From UBA1952 sp965246905 (GTDB lineage: Bacteria; Bacteroidota; Bacteroidia; Chitinophagales; Chitinophagaceae): DNA of 64,000 nt. The stretch is taken from contig CBDFFZ010000031.1 of assembly GCA_965246905.1 (NCBI GenBank), positions 33,323-97,322 on the forward strand. The letters are read 5' to 3'. Below the pieces are notes generated by a model. That model ran no database searches, had not been told where the DNA came from, and saw only the letters and a list, made by a program, of their open reading frames with translations. Shown one piece after another: positions 1 through 9,119 of this stretch (the stretch's first letter is position 1; each line of letters opens with the position of its first letter). Made by a program: the position numbers and the translations under genes.

Positions 1-1035
1 TTTTACAAAGTTGCCTGAGGCATTATCCGGTGGGAGAAGCGAGAAGCGCGCGCCGGTTGCGGGTGAGAAAGAGGCCAATGTACCATTGAACTCGTGGCCG
101 CCGTAAGCATCCACATGCACGATAACCTTTTGGCCGGGAACCATCTTTTTCAGCTGCGTTTCCTTAAAGTTGGCTACTACCCACATGCCGCTATTGGCAA
201 CAATCGCAAAAAGTGATTGCCCTGCCTGCACAAACTGGCCATTTTGTACATTCACCTTACTGACTAACCCATCGGAAGGTGCAGTGATGATCGTATAAGA
301 AAGGTTGAGCTTTGCATTTTGAAGATCAGCTTCGCGTTGCTTGATAGTAGCATTAGCCACACTAACCTGCTGGCCTGTAGCCGCAGATTGTGTAGATGCA
401 GCGCTGGTTTGGCGGCTGGCAGCATTGCGCTGCTCTACCAATACCTGTACTTGGCGCTCAGCACTTTGCTTGGCAGCTACTGCCTGCTCGTATTGCTGTT
501 GCGTAATGCTGTGGTCTTTGATAAGATTGGCATAGCGGTTAAAATCCTGCGTAGCGCGCCACACATTCACTTTCGCGGCTTCTATCTGTGCGCTAACAGT
601 GGCTACATTTGCCTCGGTAGTAGAGATATTCGAGCGGGATGCCGTTGTAGTAGCTTCGGCAACGCCTAATCCGCCTTTAGCTGCGCTTAAAGCTGCCTCT
701 GCCAGATCAACGCGTATTTTAAGATCGCGGTTATCCAGCACGAGAAGCGTATCGCCCTTCTTCACTACTTGGTTGTCGGCCACTTTTACAGCATCCAGAT
801 AACCACTTATGCGCGGAATCACCGGGTTGATGCTGCCTTCTATCTGTGCATCATCGGTCTCTTCATGGCTTTGCGCATGGTTCCATTTGGTGAAGCCAAA
901 AAGGCCGCCGCCAATAACGAGTGCGCTGAGAATGATGATAAAACGCTTGTTTACTTTTTTCTTCGGTGCCGCAGCATCGGGCACTGCAGCATCGTTATAT
1001 ACAACCTTAGGCTGGGTTGACGATTGATTTTCCAT
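1..1035 (-). CDS. HlyD/EmrA-family membrane fusion protein (3' end outside window)
   Basis: This is the periplasmic adaptor of a tripartite efflux pump, linking an inner-membrane transporter to the TolC-like protein encoded just upstream in the operon. About 345 codons are visible from the ATG at 1035; the C-terminus lies beyond the window edge. A short cytoplasmic N-terminus is followed by one membrane segment (about residues 31-48), the ETDDAQIEG motif typical of EmrA/HlyD proteins, a lipoyl-like region (about 65-105), a long Ala/Gln-rich coiled coil (about 110-235) and the start of the beta-barrel part. The start lies 34 bp after the tolC-like stop. An EmrB-type MFS transporter is expected next, but it is not visible. 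Confidence 0.93.
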   Translation of the reverse strand, partial: MENQSSTQPKVVYNDAAVPDAAAPKKKVNKRFIIILSALVIGGGLFGFTKWNHAQSHEETDDAQIEGSINPVIPRISGYLDAVKVADNQVVKKGDTLLVLDNRDLKIRVDLAEAALSAAKGGLGVAEATTTASRSNISTTEANVATVSAQIEAAKVNVWRATQDFNRYANLIKDHSITQQQYEQAVAAKQSAERQVQVLVEQRNAASRQTSAASTQSAATGQQVSVANATIKQREADLQNAKLNLSYTIITAPSDGLVSKVNVQNGQFVQAGQSLFAIVANSGMWVVANFKETQLKKMVPGQKVIVHVDAYGGHEFNGTLASFSPATGARFSLLPPDNASGNFVK

Positions 1036-1068
1036 TATTATAAATATGGGTGTTTGTGAGTTGAATAA

Positions 1069-2410
1069 TTAATTGCTACTGAGAATTCCGGCTATTTGCT
1101 GAAGCTTTTTATAGGCAACAGCAGCATCTGCCCTGGAATAAGCAAAGTTGAGGCGTGCCTGGAGCTGGGCAACATCGGCATCTAAAAGATCGGTAGTTGT
1201 AGCAAGGCTGTTGGTGTATTTATTATTGGTGATGCGGTAATTTTCCTGTGCCTGCGCTACTGCTTTCTGGTAAACGATAATTTTCTGCAGGCTGAGGATA
1301 TAAGCCTGGTAATATTGATTTACCTGCATCCGAACCTGGTCATCCAGCGAAGACTGATTGATCTGCACCTGTAAAAGCTGTGATCTTGCCTCGGCTACAT
1401 TAGTACCAGCTTTCCAGAGAGAAGATGGATGGTAGCTGAACCCAATACCGGCATTCAACGCATTGGTGATGGTAATAATATTGGGCACATAAGCTGCAAC
1501 ATAGCCGCCGGTAAGCGCAAGGGCAGGATAGTAATCGCTCTTAGCAAATTTGATGCGGGCGTTAGCTGCCTTTTCGCGGGCAGCTAATGCAGCAATATCT
1601 TTACGATTAATGAGCGCATCGCTTTCCCACTGTGTAAGGTTTTTCGGATCTTCCTGTGGCGTGCTGAAGGAGTTGTTATCTGTAACGAGCAGCGTTGTTT
1701 CCGGTAGGCCGAGCATCAGGTCCATATTCACTGTTGCTATACGCACATTGTTTTCTGCATCAAGCAGAGATAGCTCGAAATTGGATTCCTGGAGCTGCGC
1801 TTTGAGCAGGTCATTGCGCGCCATAAGGCCGTTCTTTTCCAGATTGGAAAAATCCGCTGTGCGCTGCCTTGCACCTTTAAGGCTTTCCTTTACAAGATCT
1901 ACCGCCTCACCGGCTTTGTAGAGATTGCTGTAGGCGGAGATCGTATTCTGAATCACATCTTCCCGGTTCTGCTCTGCATCGAGCTTTGCTGCCTCGGCAA
2001 GAAATTTAGCAGACTCAATGCCTGCCTGTATCTTAAATCCTGCAAAAAGTGGTAACGAAATATTAGCAATGCCATACATAGCCTGAGAAACCTTTTCAGG
2101 ATCTGTACGGGCAGTTGTAGAATCGGATGAGCTGCTATTGCCCAGTTTTAGCTTCAGATCGATAGTTGGCTGTGCCAGGCGGAGATAGGAGCCGCTGATG
2201 CTTACATCGGGTAACTGATTATTATGTGCGCTGCGTAAGCTATTGGTTGCTTCTTCGATACGTACCTTATTAAGGCGTATCTGCTTGTTGTTCTTAAGGC
2301 TCAGATCAACGGCTTCCTGAAGTGAGAGCTGCTTTGTTTCCTGCGCGTCCGCAGGCAAATGCAGCGATGCAGGCAAGTGCAAATGCCGGGATGAATTTAT
2401 TTAGCTTCAT
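1069..2410 (-). CDS. TolC-family outer membrane efflux protein, frameshifted within the signal peptide
   Basis: This is the outer-membrane channel of the efflux pump. The body from about 2355 down to 1069 has two OEP-type repeats of long helices (for example ISLPLFAGFKIQAGIESA). The continuous reading frame has no good ATG; its only upstream start is a TTG at 2382. In another frame, an ATG at 2410 opens a clear signal peptide, MKLNKFIPAFALACIAA. Removing one T from the TTT at 2357-2359 (minus strand) joins it to LPADAQETKQ and restores an Ala-x-Ala cleavage site. I therefore extend the gene to 2410 and flag a +1 indel, either real or a sequence error. The ATG at 2410 overlaps the end of tetR. 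Confidence 0.85.
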
Positions 2411-3054
2411 TGGTAAGTAATGATTTAAAAACATTTTTCAGATGGGTAATTAATTTTTTTTTCAGGTGCAGGTGTACGTCTTCTTCAGTATGATCATGCA
2501 GCTTATGGAGTGATTGATAAAAGGGTAGGTTGCCGAGCATAAAATAAGTAGTGCCGAGTAGGGTAACAATCAGCATACCAATATCTACTCCCTTTACAAA
2601 TTCTTTATTGCGCTGGCCCTTCATGAACAATTTTTTTAACAAGCTCAAGGTTTTGCATCTTGTTTTCATTGATCATAGTAGCAATGCCTTTCATCTCTTT
2701 TGCCTGATCTGAGTTGAGGTTAATGCGATGGAAATGCGGGTTGCGCATGATCTTTTCCACATAGCTCTCAATAAGCTGCTCAATCTTTTGCGTGGAAGTA
2801 AGCTGTTTTGTCTTACAGCAGTGTTTCAAGCGTTTGCTTGCTCAGCGAAATACGATAAGAATAGATGCTTCAAAAAGTTTTTCTTTCGACCCGAAGTAGT
2901 ATGAAATCATTGCAACATTCACACCTGCCTGTAGCGCTATATCCCGCACAGAAGTACCTTCATAGCCTTTCTCTGCAAAAAGACGCTCTGTAGCGGTGAT
3001 GATCTGTATTTGTTTTTCGTTGAATTCCATTTTGCCTCTCTGTTCCGGTATCAC
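2397..3054 (-). pseudogene. TetR-family regulator, split by frameshifts
   Basis: Three consecutive frames together make one TetR protein of about 210 residues. The N-terminal frame (3054-2842) carries the HTH, with EKGYEGTSVRDIALQAGVNV followed by YYFGSKEKLF. The middle frame ends KKIVHEGPAQ and the last contains GQRNKEFVKGVDIGMLI; deleting one G from a GGG run near 2622 joins them as HEGQRNKEF. Another break lies near 2840-2870. The gene heads the efflux operon, its 3' end overlaps the tolC-like ATG, and a large palindrome lies directly upstream, so it probably represses the pump. If the indels are real the repressor is dead and the operon derepressed; if they are sequencing errors it is an ordinary tetR. 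Confidence 0.82.
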
Positions 3055-3062
3055 GATGCGAA

Positions 3063-3101
3063 GTTAAACGATTGTTTGAATTAATCAAACGTTTGTTTAA
3101 C
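3063..3101. promoter_or_regulatory. Palindromic operator upstream of tetR
   Basis: A 39-bp near-perfect palindrome centred at 3082 begins GTTAAAC and ends GTTTAAC, with 14 of 17 positions matching between half-sites. It lies 8 bp upstream of the tetR start. A further half-site-like TTGTTTAAA follows at about 3125. Size, symmetry and position are typical of a TetR autoregulatory operator. Binding by this TetR is inferred. Confidence 0.7.
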
Positions 3102-3254
3102 TTTTTTAAAAACATTATTAAATGCTTGTTTAAAATACGTGCCAGGATATAGAAAACCTGCGTTTAATTTTGGTTGTTGATAGCGTGAAAAAGAAATCTT
3201 CAAGACCTAACTATTTAGTTATTAATGCCTGCTATAAGGAGTCGATGTGGATAA

Positions 3255-5380
3255 TTAACTGATCTGCCCCAGAAAGAAGACTGCCCTTGCTGCATCAATA
3301 ATGCGCGTAGCGCCGCATGTTCGGGCAAGGAAAGGTTTGTATCTTTCCCAATAAGCCATTGCGCTGCCTGCCGTGCCTCCTCCATGAGCGCGGCATCATT
3401 TACAATATCAGCCAACGGAATTTAAGTGCGCCACTTTGCCGGGTGCCATACATATCGCCGGGACCGCGAAGCTGCAGATCCTGCTCTGCAATGATAAAGC
3501 CATTGGTAGTGGACGTCATAATGTTCATACGCTTCTTACTATCCTCACTTACTTTGCTGCCCGTAAGGAGGATACAATAAGATTGTTCGGCGCCACGCCC
3601 TACACGGCCACGCAACTGGTGCAACTGTGATAGCCCAAAACGCTCGGAGCTTTCCACCAGCATTACGCTGGCATTCGGCACATTTACGCCAACTTCTATC
3701 ACTGTTGTGGCTACTAAAATATGCGCTTCACCGGATACAAAACGCTCCATGTTTGCGTGCTTTTAACGCAGGCTCCTGCCGGCCGTGTACCATGGCAATA
3801 TTGTATTTATGATCCGGGAAGAAGGTTTTAACCTGTTCATATCCCTCCGTAAGGCTTTCAAAATCCAGTTTTTCGCTTTCTTCTATCAGGGGATAAACGA
3901 CATATGCCTGCCGGCCTTTATCAATTTCGCTACGGATGAAATCCATAATCTGTGCCCGGTGAATGTCGGTGCGATGGATCGTTTTGATCTCCTGCCTCCC
4001 CGGTGGGAGCTCATCAATTACCGATACTTCCAAATCGCCATAAAGGGTCATGGCCAACGTGCGCGGTATAGGCGTTGCCGTCATTACGAGAATGTGCGGC
4101 GGCAGGTTATTTTTCTTCCAGAGCTTAGCACGCTGGCCTACGCCAAAACGGTGCTGCTCATCTATTACGGCAAATCCAAGATTTTTATATTGCACCGGAT
4201 CCTCGATCAGCGCATGAGTACCAATTGTTATAGAGACTGTTCCATCTGCCAAACCGGCAAGAATGCCTTTTCGCTCTTTGCCTTTAATGCTGCCGGTAAG
4301 CAAAGCTACCTTAACCTGCATAGGCTCAAGCAAAGTTTTAACCGACAAATAATGCTGCCTTGCCAAAATTTCGGTTGGCGCCATCATACAGCACTGGTAG
4401 CCATTGTCCAAAGCAATTAACATTGCCAATACCGCTACAATCGTTTTACCACTACCAACATCTCCCTGCAAAAGCCGGTTCATCTGTCTGCCGGTAGCGG
4501 TATCATTGCGTATTTCTTTTACCACGCGTTTTTGGGCGCCTGTTAGCGGGAATGGCAGGTATTTACTGTAAAAATCATTGAAATGATCCGCCACTTTGCC
4601 AAAAATAAAACCTTGCTGTACCGTATGCTGCTGGCGAATACGTGCTACGGCCAATTGCGATAGAAAAAGCTCCTCCCATTTCAAGCGGGCAATGGCGGCC
4701 TGGAGCTGCTCCTCGGTTTTAGGAAAATGAATCCAGTGCAGGGCCTCAGCTCTTGAAGGGAATTTTAGCTGTGCAAGAAGCTCCTCCGGCAGAATTTCAG
4801 GAATATCCTGCGGCTTTATCTGCTGGAAAAGGGCCAGCGTAAGGCGCGCAAAAGAACGGTTGGAAATGCCACGCCCCATAAGCTTTTGGGTAGTAGAATA
4901 CATAGGCTGCATTCCCGCTACGGTTGGCGCGGTTGCAAGGCCCTCTACCTCCGGGTGCGCCATGCTCGCGGTTCCATTAAAAAAGCCGACTTTTCCGAAG
5001 ATGACATATTTGCTGCCATCTGTAATCGTTCTGAAAACACCTGCCCGGCCCTGGAACCAAAGGAGCTCCATACGCCCTGTTTCATCATAAAAAGTAGCAG
5101 TAACCCGACGCTTCGGTCCCTGGCCTTCTTCGCTTAGATTTACAATGGTACCGGAAAGCTGCACATAATCCATTTCCGGGGTCAGGTCAGCTACTTTGGT
5201 GAAACGGGTACGATCATAATATCGGTAGGGATAATAGCCTAAAAGATCCCGGAACGTGGCAATTTCGAGCTCGGATCGAAGCAGAAGGGCACGTTGCGGG
5301 CCAACGCCTTTCAGGTATTCTACCGAAGAATCTAATATTGAAGGGTGGGGGCTGATGGGTATTGATTTGCTGGCCCAAAA
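3255..5380 (-). pseudogene. recG: ATP-dependent DNA helicase RecG, broken by several indels
   Basis: RecG remodels stalled replication forks and Holliday junctions. All parts are present but in different frames. The N-terminal wedge/OB region runs from LKGVGPQRA through MDYVQLSGT; the helicase core has QGDVGSGKT (Walker A) and a DEQHRFG motif (a Q at the third DEAD-box position, as is normal for RecG). The frame then breaks near 3745 (one extra base between KARK and MERFVSG), again near 3420 (a T missing from CGTTTGG, joining LKFR to LADIVNDA) and at the very end (an A missing, so GRIS-stop is read through). No ATG or GTG is found at the 5' end before the in-frame stop at 5381-5383. Each break is a one-base indel, so sequence error is a serious alternative to gene decay. 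Confidence 0.87.
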
Positions 5381-5435
5381 TTATTTTTTCTAATAGGATT
5401 TAATGCCTGTCGAAGGAATCATTTTGCCATTATTA

Positions 5436-5954
5436 TTACCTGTTCAAAAAATATTCTTTAAACCCGGCGATCTCACTACTTTCTGTTTCAAGGTATTTAC
5501 CAAATATATTGTCGCCTACTTGTTTTTGCAATGCAGATATTCCTACGTCTATTAATCGCAGGCCGGTTGTAGTAAGCAGGATATTGTCATAAGCGAGTCC
5601 GCCAATGTTTGAAGGTCTTTTCAAATCACGATGCACGAACCCTGCCTGATGCAATTGTTGTAGCTCATCTTCAAAAATATCCAGCCATAGCGCTCTAATT
5701 TCTACTTCGTATGCCCTGAAATCTATAGGATAAATGCGCTCCATAACCAGCATTTCAGCTTGCAGAAGCTCATTGTATTCTAAGCGGATAAATTTGACCA
5801 CCAAATTATTCACTGAATTGGCAAACTGCATTTTTCCCGCCTCGCTGCCTATTTCTGAGCGCGTATCGCCTGCATACAATTTCCCAACTTCACTTTCGCC
5901 CAATACAATTACGGTGTTGTTTGCGCCGGCAGATAGTTTTCGTGGATATTGCAT
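5436..5954 (-). CDS. Small protein-kinase-like protein
   Basis: A 172-residue protein with a minimal protein-kinase-like core. The catalytic loop HRDLKRPSN (HRD at 108-110, Asn at 116) is followed by DVG (136-138) in place of DFG, and a VVKF strand (about 52-55) could hold the ATP-binding lysine. The N-lobe is very short and a normal C-lobe is absent, so it is compact compared with a 250-residue kinase domain. It may act on a small molecule or protein, or be a regulatory pseudokinase. No operon partner is apparent: recG ends the upstream side and exbD lies 55 bp downstream in the same direction. Confidence 0.6.
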   Translation of the reverse strand: MQYPRKLSAGANNTVIVLGESEVGKLYAGDTRSEIGSEAGKMQFANSVNNLVVKFIRLEYNELLQAEMLVMERIYPIDFRAYEVEIRALWLDIFEDELQQLHQAGFVHRDLKRPSNIGGLAYDNILLTTTGLRLIDVGISALQKQVGDNIFGKYLETESSEIAGFKEYFLNR

Positions 5955-6008
5955 ATCAATTTATCTTTCTATCGGTTGCAACATTAATCAAAGCAGATAG
6001 CCTAACCA

Positions 6009-6416
6009 TTACTTCTCTTTCCCCACCGCAAGCACTGTACGCAGCTTCTGCATCCGAGCTGCTTTCATCACGGTTACAATGCTTTCGGCATCGGCTTTCT
6101 TATCTGCATTGATAACTACAGTTTGCTCTGCATCCTGCTTTGCCTTACTGGCAGCCACGCCAATAGCACCCGATAAAGAGTCCTTTAAAACTACCTTCGT
6201 GCCTACATAGAACTGCTGTGCAGAGTCTATGGAAACTACCACCGTTTGCTTACTTTTAGTATCGCTCTTAGCCTTTGGGTTAGTAAGCTTTATCACATTC
6301 GGGTTTGCCAGCGTCGATACGATCAAAAAAAAGAAAAGGAGGATAAACAGGATGTCATTCAGCGTGCCGGTATGTGGCCCCTCATCATGCGGGCGAAGCG
6401 TTTTTCTTAAATTCAT
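6009..6416 (-). CDS. exbD: ExbD/TolR-family biopolymer transport protein
   Basis: This is a plug subunit of the ExbB-ExbD proton channel that energises TonB or Tol-type envelope machines. I place the start at the ATG at 6416 (MNLRKTLRPHDEGPHTGTLND), because the upstream in-frame codons fall in the 103-bp repeat element. The single membrane helix (DILFILLFFFLIVSTLA, about residues 21-37) begins with the conserved Asp used in proton translocation. The periplasmic domain includes VVINADKKAD, a typical ExbD strand. It follows exbB in the same direction, separated only by the inverted-repeat element. Confidence 0.9.
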   Translation of the reverse strand: MNLRKTLRPHDEGPHTGTLNDILFILLFFFLIVSTLANPNVIKLTNPKAKSDTKSKQTVVVSIDSAQQFYVGTKVVLKDSLSGAIGVAASKAKQDAEQTVVINADKKADAESIVTVMKAARMQKLRTVLAVGKEK

Positions 6417-6418
6417 TC

Positions 6419-6521
6419 TTTTTATGGAATTTGGAACTCGGAATTTGGAATTAGGATGGATTTTGTAGGAAGCGGCAACACAGGCCAAATTCCCAATTAC
6501 AAATTACAAATTCCATAAAAA
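6419..6521. repeat. 103-bp inverted-repeat (MITE/REP-like) element between exbB and exbD
   Basis: The two ends are a perfect 15-bp inverted repeat: TTTTTATGGAATTTG at 6419-6433 and its complement at 6507-6521. Inside, GGAATTTGGAA-like units are repeated on the left and related complementary units on the right, so the whole could fold into one long imperfect hairpin. It abuts the exbB stop codon and ends 2 bp from the exbD start, filling the intergenic space. No coding potential is visible. Confidence 0.75.
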
Positions 6522-7214
6522 CTACTTAGCCGGTTCCATTAAAATATCTACAAATTCTGCCGAGGCTACTTCCATGCGGTTTACCTGGCGGGCGAGCTGC
6601 GCATTCAGCGCTTTATAGGCTATGTACGATATAAGGCCAATAATAAGTCCGGTAGCCGAAGTAATCATCTTGGTATAAATACCGCCTGCAAAGCTCTGCA
6701 GCTCAAAGCCCTGATGCTGGATGTCAAAGAACAGGATTAGCATGCCCACAATCGTACCCAGGAAACCAAACATCGGGGCAATGCTTGAAATAGTGGCAAG
6801 CACGGAGATATTTTTCTCCAGCTTAAAGATTTCCTGTCTGCCGGTTGCCTCCATAGATTTTTCGATCTGGTCAATGGGTTTACCGATACGGGTAATGCCT
6901 TTCTCCACCATCCGTGCTTCGGGCGAAGCCGAATTGCGAGCGAGCGATTTTGCCGCCTGCAGATTACCCCCAATTATTTGCTCTTTTATGCGGGGCATAA
7001 AGCTGTCGTCCTGCGCTTTAGCCCGGCGCAGTGCCAGGAAGCGCTCTACAAAAACATACACCATTATTATGGAGCAGATGAGCAGCGGAATCATGAGCAA
7101 TCCGCCTTCCTTCAGCAGGTAAAAAATGGAAATTTTTTCGGGGGCAGGTGCCAGCGAATTAGCGGCGGCTGCGATAGACGTATCTGCCTGGAGCAATAAG
7201 GTGAGCAGGTGCAT
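6522..7214 (-). CDS. exbB: ExbB/MotA/TolQ-family proton channel protein
   Basis: This is the pore-forming subunit of the ExbB-ExbD energy-transducing complex in the inner membrane. The 230-residue protein has an N-terminal hydrophobic stretch, a first clear membrane helix (GLLMIPLLICSIIMVYVFVERF, about 34-55), a cytoplasmic loop with MEATGRQEIFKLEKNISVLA, and two C-terminal helices carrying the family signature (FGFLGTIVGMLILF and MITSATGLIIGLISYIAY). It is upstream of exbD on the same strand. The ATG at 7214 gives MHLLTLLLQAD, acceptable for this family. Confidence 0.93.
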   Translation of the reverse strand: MHLLTLLLQADTSIAAAANSLAPAPEKISIFYLLKEGGLLMIPLLICSIIMVYVFVERFLALRRAKAQDDSFMPRIKEQIIGGNLQAAKSLARNSASPEARMVEKGITRIGKPIDQIEKSMEATGRQEIFKLEKNISVLATISSIAPMFGFLGTIVGMLILFFDIQHQGFELQSFAGGIYTKMITSATGLIIGLISYIAYKALNAQLARQVNRMEVASAEFVDILMEPAK

Positions 7215-7345
7215 TGATGATTTTTGGGATAGCTACAAAAGTAAGGTGATAAGGCGCAAATGTGCGGAGGCGAAAATACAGGATTAGCACAAACAGGAAA
7301 GCCGGCAGCTAATAAACTACCGGCCCCCAATAATATTGCACTGCT

Positions 7346-7774
7346 TTATGAAATGGTTACTACTTCGATATCGAAGGTAAGGGCCTGGCCGGAAAGTGGA
7401 TGATTAGCATCGAGCACAATATGGTCTTCTGCAACTTCTGCAATAACCACTGGGAATACGTGGCCCTGATCATCGCTCATTTGGAGCTCCATACCTATTT
7501 CCGGCACCATATCCTCTGGAAACTCCGTACGCGGCACCTGGATGAGCATATCCTGATTGCGTTCGCCATACGCGTTTTCTACAGATATATTTACCTTCTT
7601 TTTATCGCCTACCTTCATGTCCAGAACGGCATCGTCGAAGCCTTTGATCACCTGGCCTTCACCAACTTTAAATTCAAGCGGCGCACGGCCTTCAGATGAA
7701 TCGAACATTTCACCGCTATTGAGCGTACCCGTATAGTGAACGCCAACTGTATTACCTTTTTGTACTGTATCCAT
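7346..7774 (-). CDS. slyD: SlyD-type FKBP peptidyl-prolyl isomerase
   Basis: A proline isomerase and chaperone of the FKBP family, probably cytoplasmic. The ATG at 7774 (MDTVQKGNTVGVHYTGTL) is the natural family start; the 17 codons upstream have no family resemblance. Visible motifs are VHYTGTL, EFKVGEGQVIKGFD and the SlyD-type inserted-flap region with VPRTEFPEDM and VLDANHPLSGQALTFDIEV, which ends the protein. The His-rich metal-binding tail of Escherichia coli SlyD is absent, as in other short SlyD-like proteins. It is monocistronic, transcribed away from the NamZ-like gene. Confidence 0.9.
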   Translation of the reverse strand: MDTVQKGNTVGVHYTGTLNSGEMFDSSEGRAPLEFKVGEGQVIKGFDDAVLDMKVGDKKKVNISVENAYGERNQDMLIQVPRTEFPEDMVPEIGMELQMSDDQGHVFPVVIAEVAEDHIVLDANHPLSGQALTFDIEVVTIS

Positions 7775-7876
7775 AATGCTTTTGTTAGAATTAAAAAACG
7801 CGCCGAAGGTACGGTTTAGATTCAAAAACGAGAGATTATCTTTAAGGTCTTAAAACCCGTTATTGCTTAATTACTG

Positions 7877-9094
7877 ATGATCCATATTTTTGAAAAAAGA
7901 GGCCGGGTGAAAAAAAAGGTTTTGAATAATAGTGGGACAGGATGGTGGTGGATATTGATCCTCATGGCCGTTCCATTTATTGGAAATACCCAACGCATCC
8001 TACCTGGAGCAGAGAATTTGGCTCAATATTTACCACTTTTAGAGGGCAAAAGGGTAGCATTGCTCATAAATCAAACCTCGCGCATTGGCAATACACTGCT
8101 CGCAGATACCTTGAAAAAGCGTAGCGTAAAGCTCGTAAAGATTTTTGTGCCGGAGCATGGTTTCCGGGGTACTGCCAATGCTGGAGCACACATTGGAAAT
8201 AGCCGCGATAGTGCAACTTGGCTGCCGGTGATTTCGCTTTACGGAGACAATAAAAAACCAAAACCTTCGCAGCTCGAAGATGTAGATATAGTCATATACG
8301 ATCTACAGGATGTCGGTGTACGATTTTTTACATATATATCCACATTGGAATATATGCTTGAAGCATGTGCCGAAAACAATAAGCAAATCATCATACTCGA
8401 TCGGCCGAATCCGAACGGCAGCTATGTGGATGGGCCCGTATTACAACCATCTTTAAAATCTTTTGTAGGGATGCAGCCTATTCCAATAGTGTATGGAATG
8501 ACACCCGGTGAATATGCGCAGATGCTTCAAGGAGAAGGTTGGTTCAATAAGGCTAAGCAGTTGAATATGAGGGTAATTTTATGCAAAGGCTGGGATCATA
8601 ATAGCAAATACCAGTTGCCGGTTCCGCCATCCCCCAACTTACGAACTCCCGAAGCTATTGCACTATATCCATCATTATGCCTTTTTGAAGGGACTGTAGT
8701 CAGCGTTGGTCGCGGTACAGATAAGCCCTTCGAGCAGTGGGGCCATCCATTATTAGCTGGCAAAACAACGGACAGCTTTCGGCCTGCTTCTGTAGTCGGC
8801 GCTACTAACCCGCCATATGAGGGCAAAACGTGCTATGGAGTAAACGTTGGGGCAATCAGAAAAATAAAGGAATCAGGGTTTGTATTAGATTGGGTGTTGC
8901 AGGCTTACCATCTCTTTCCTCAAAAAGATAAATTTTTTAATTCTTTTTTTGAAAAGCTTACAGGTACTACTTTATTAAAGCAGCAGATAGAGCATAATAT
9001 GCCCGACGAATCTATTTATAAAAGCTGGCAGCCCGAGCTCAAAGCATTTAAGAAAATACGAAAGAAATATTTGCTCTATAAAGATTTTGAATAG
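7877..9094 (+). CDS. DUF1343 family (NamZ-like exo-beta-N-acetylmuramidase)
   Basis: The family member NamZ of Tannerella removes terminal MurNAc from muropeptides, so a role in peptidoglycan turnover is likely. A hydrophobic signal segment (WWWILILMAVPFIG, about 23-36) suggests export. Family motifs are LLINQTSRIG, FVPEHGFRG (Glu and His of the presumed active site, about residues 93-101), YDLQDVGVRFFTYI, LDRPNPNG and GRGTDKPFEQWGHP. The length of 405 matches the family. A GTG at 7907 is an alternative start. The gene stands alone between slyD (divergent) and the large fusion gene 25 bp downstream. Confidence 0.9.
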   Translation: MIHIFEKRGRVKKKVLNNSGTGWWWILILMAVPFIGNTQRILPGAENLAQYLPLLEGKRVALLINQTSRIGNTLLADTLKKRSVKLVKIFVPEHGFRGTANAGAHIGNSRDSATWLPVISLYGDNKKPKPSQLEDVDIVIYDLQDVGVRFFTYISTLEYMLEACAENNKQIIILDRPNPNGSYVDGPVLQPSLKSFVGMQPIPIVYGMTPGEYAQMLQGEGWFNKAKQLNMRVILCKGWDHNSKYQLPVPPSPNLRTPEAIALYPSLCLFEGTVVSVGRGTDKPFEQWGHPLLAGKTTDSFRPASVVGATNPPYEGKTCYGVNVGAIRKIKESGFVLDWVLQAYHLFPQKDKFFNSFFEKLTGTTLLKQQIEHNMPDESIYKSWQPELKAFKKIRKKYLLYKDFE

Positions 9095-9119
9095 TAGCTT
9101 AAACCCCTGAAATCTTTGC

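Noticed and set aside
3785..4420. Plus-strand frame of 211 codons within recG
   Set aside because: It is the antisense shadow of conserved RecG helicase motifs and has no protein-family resemblance.
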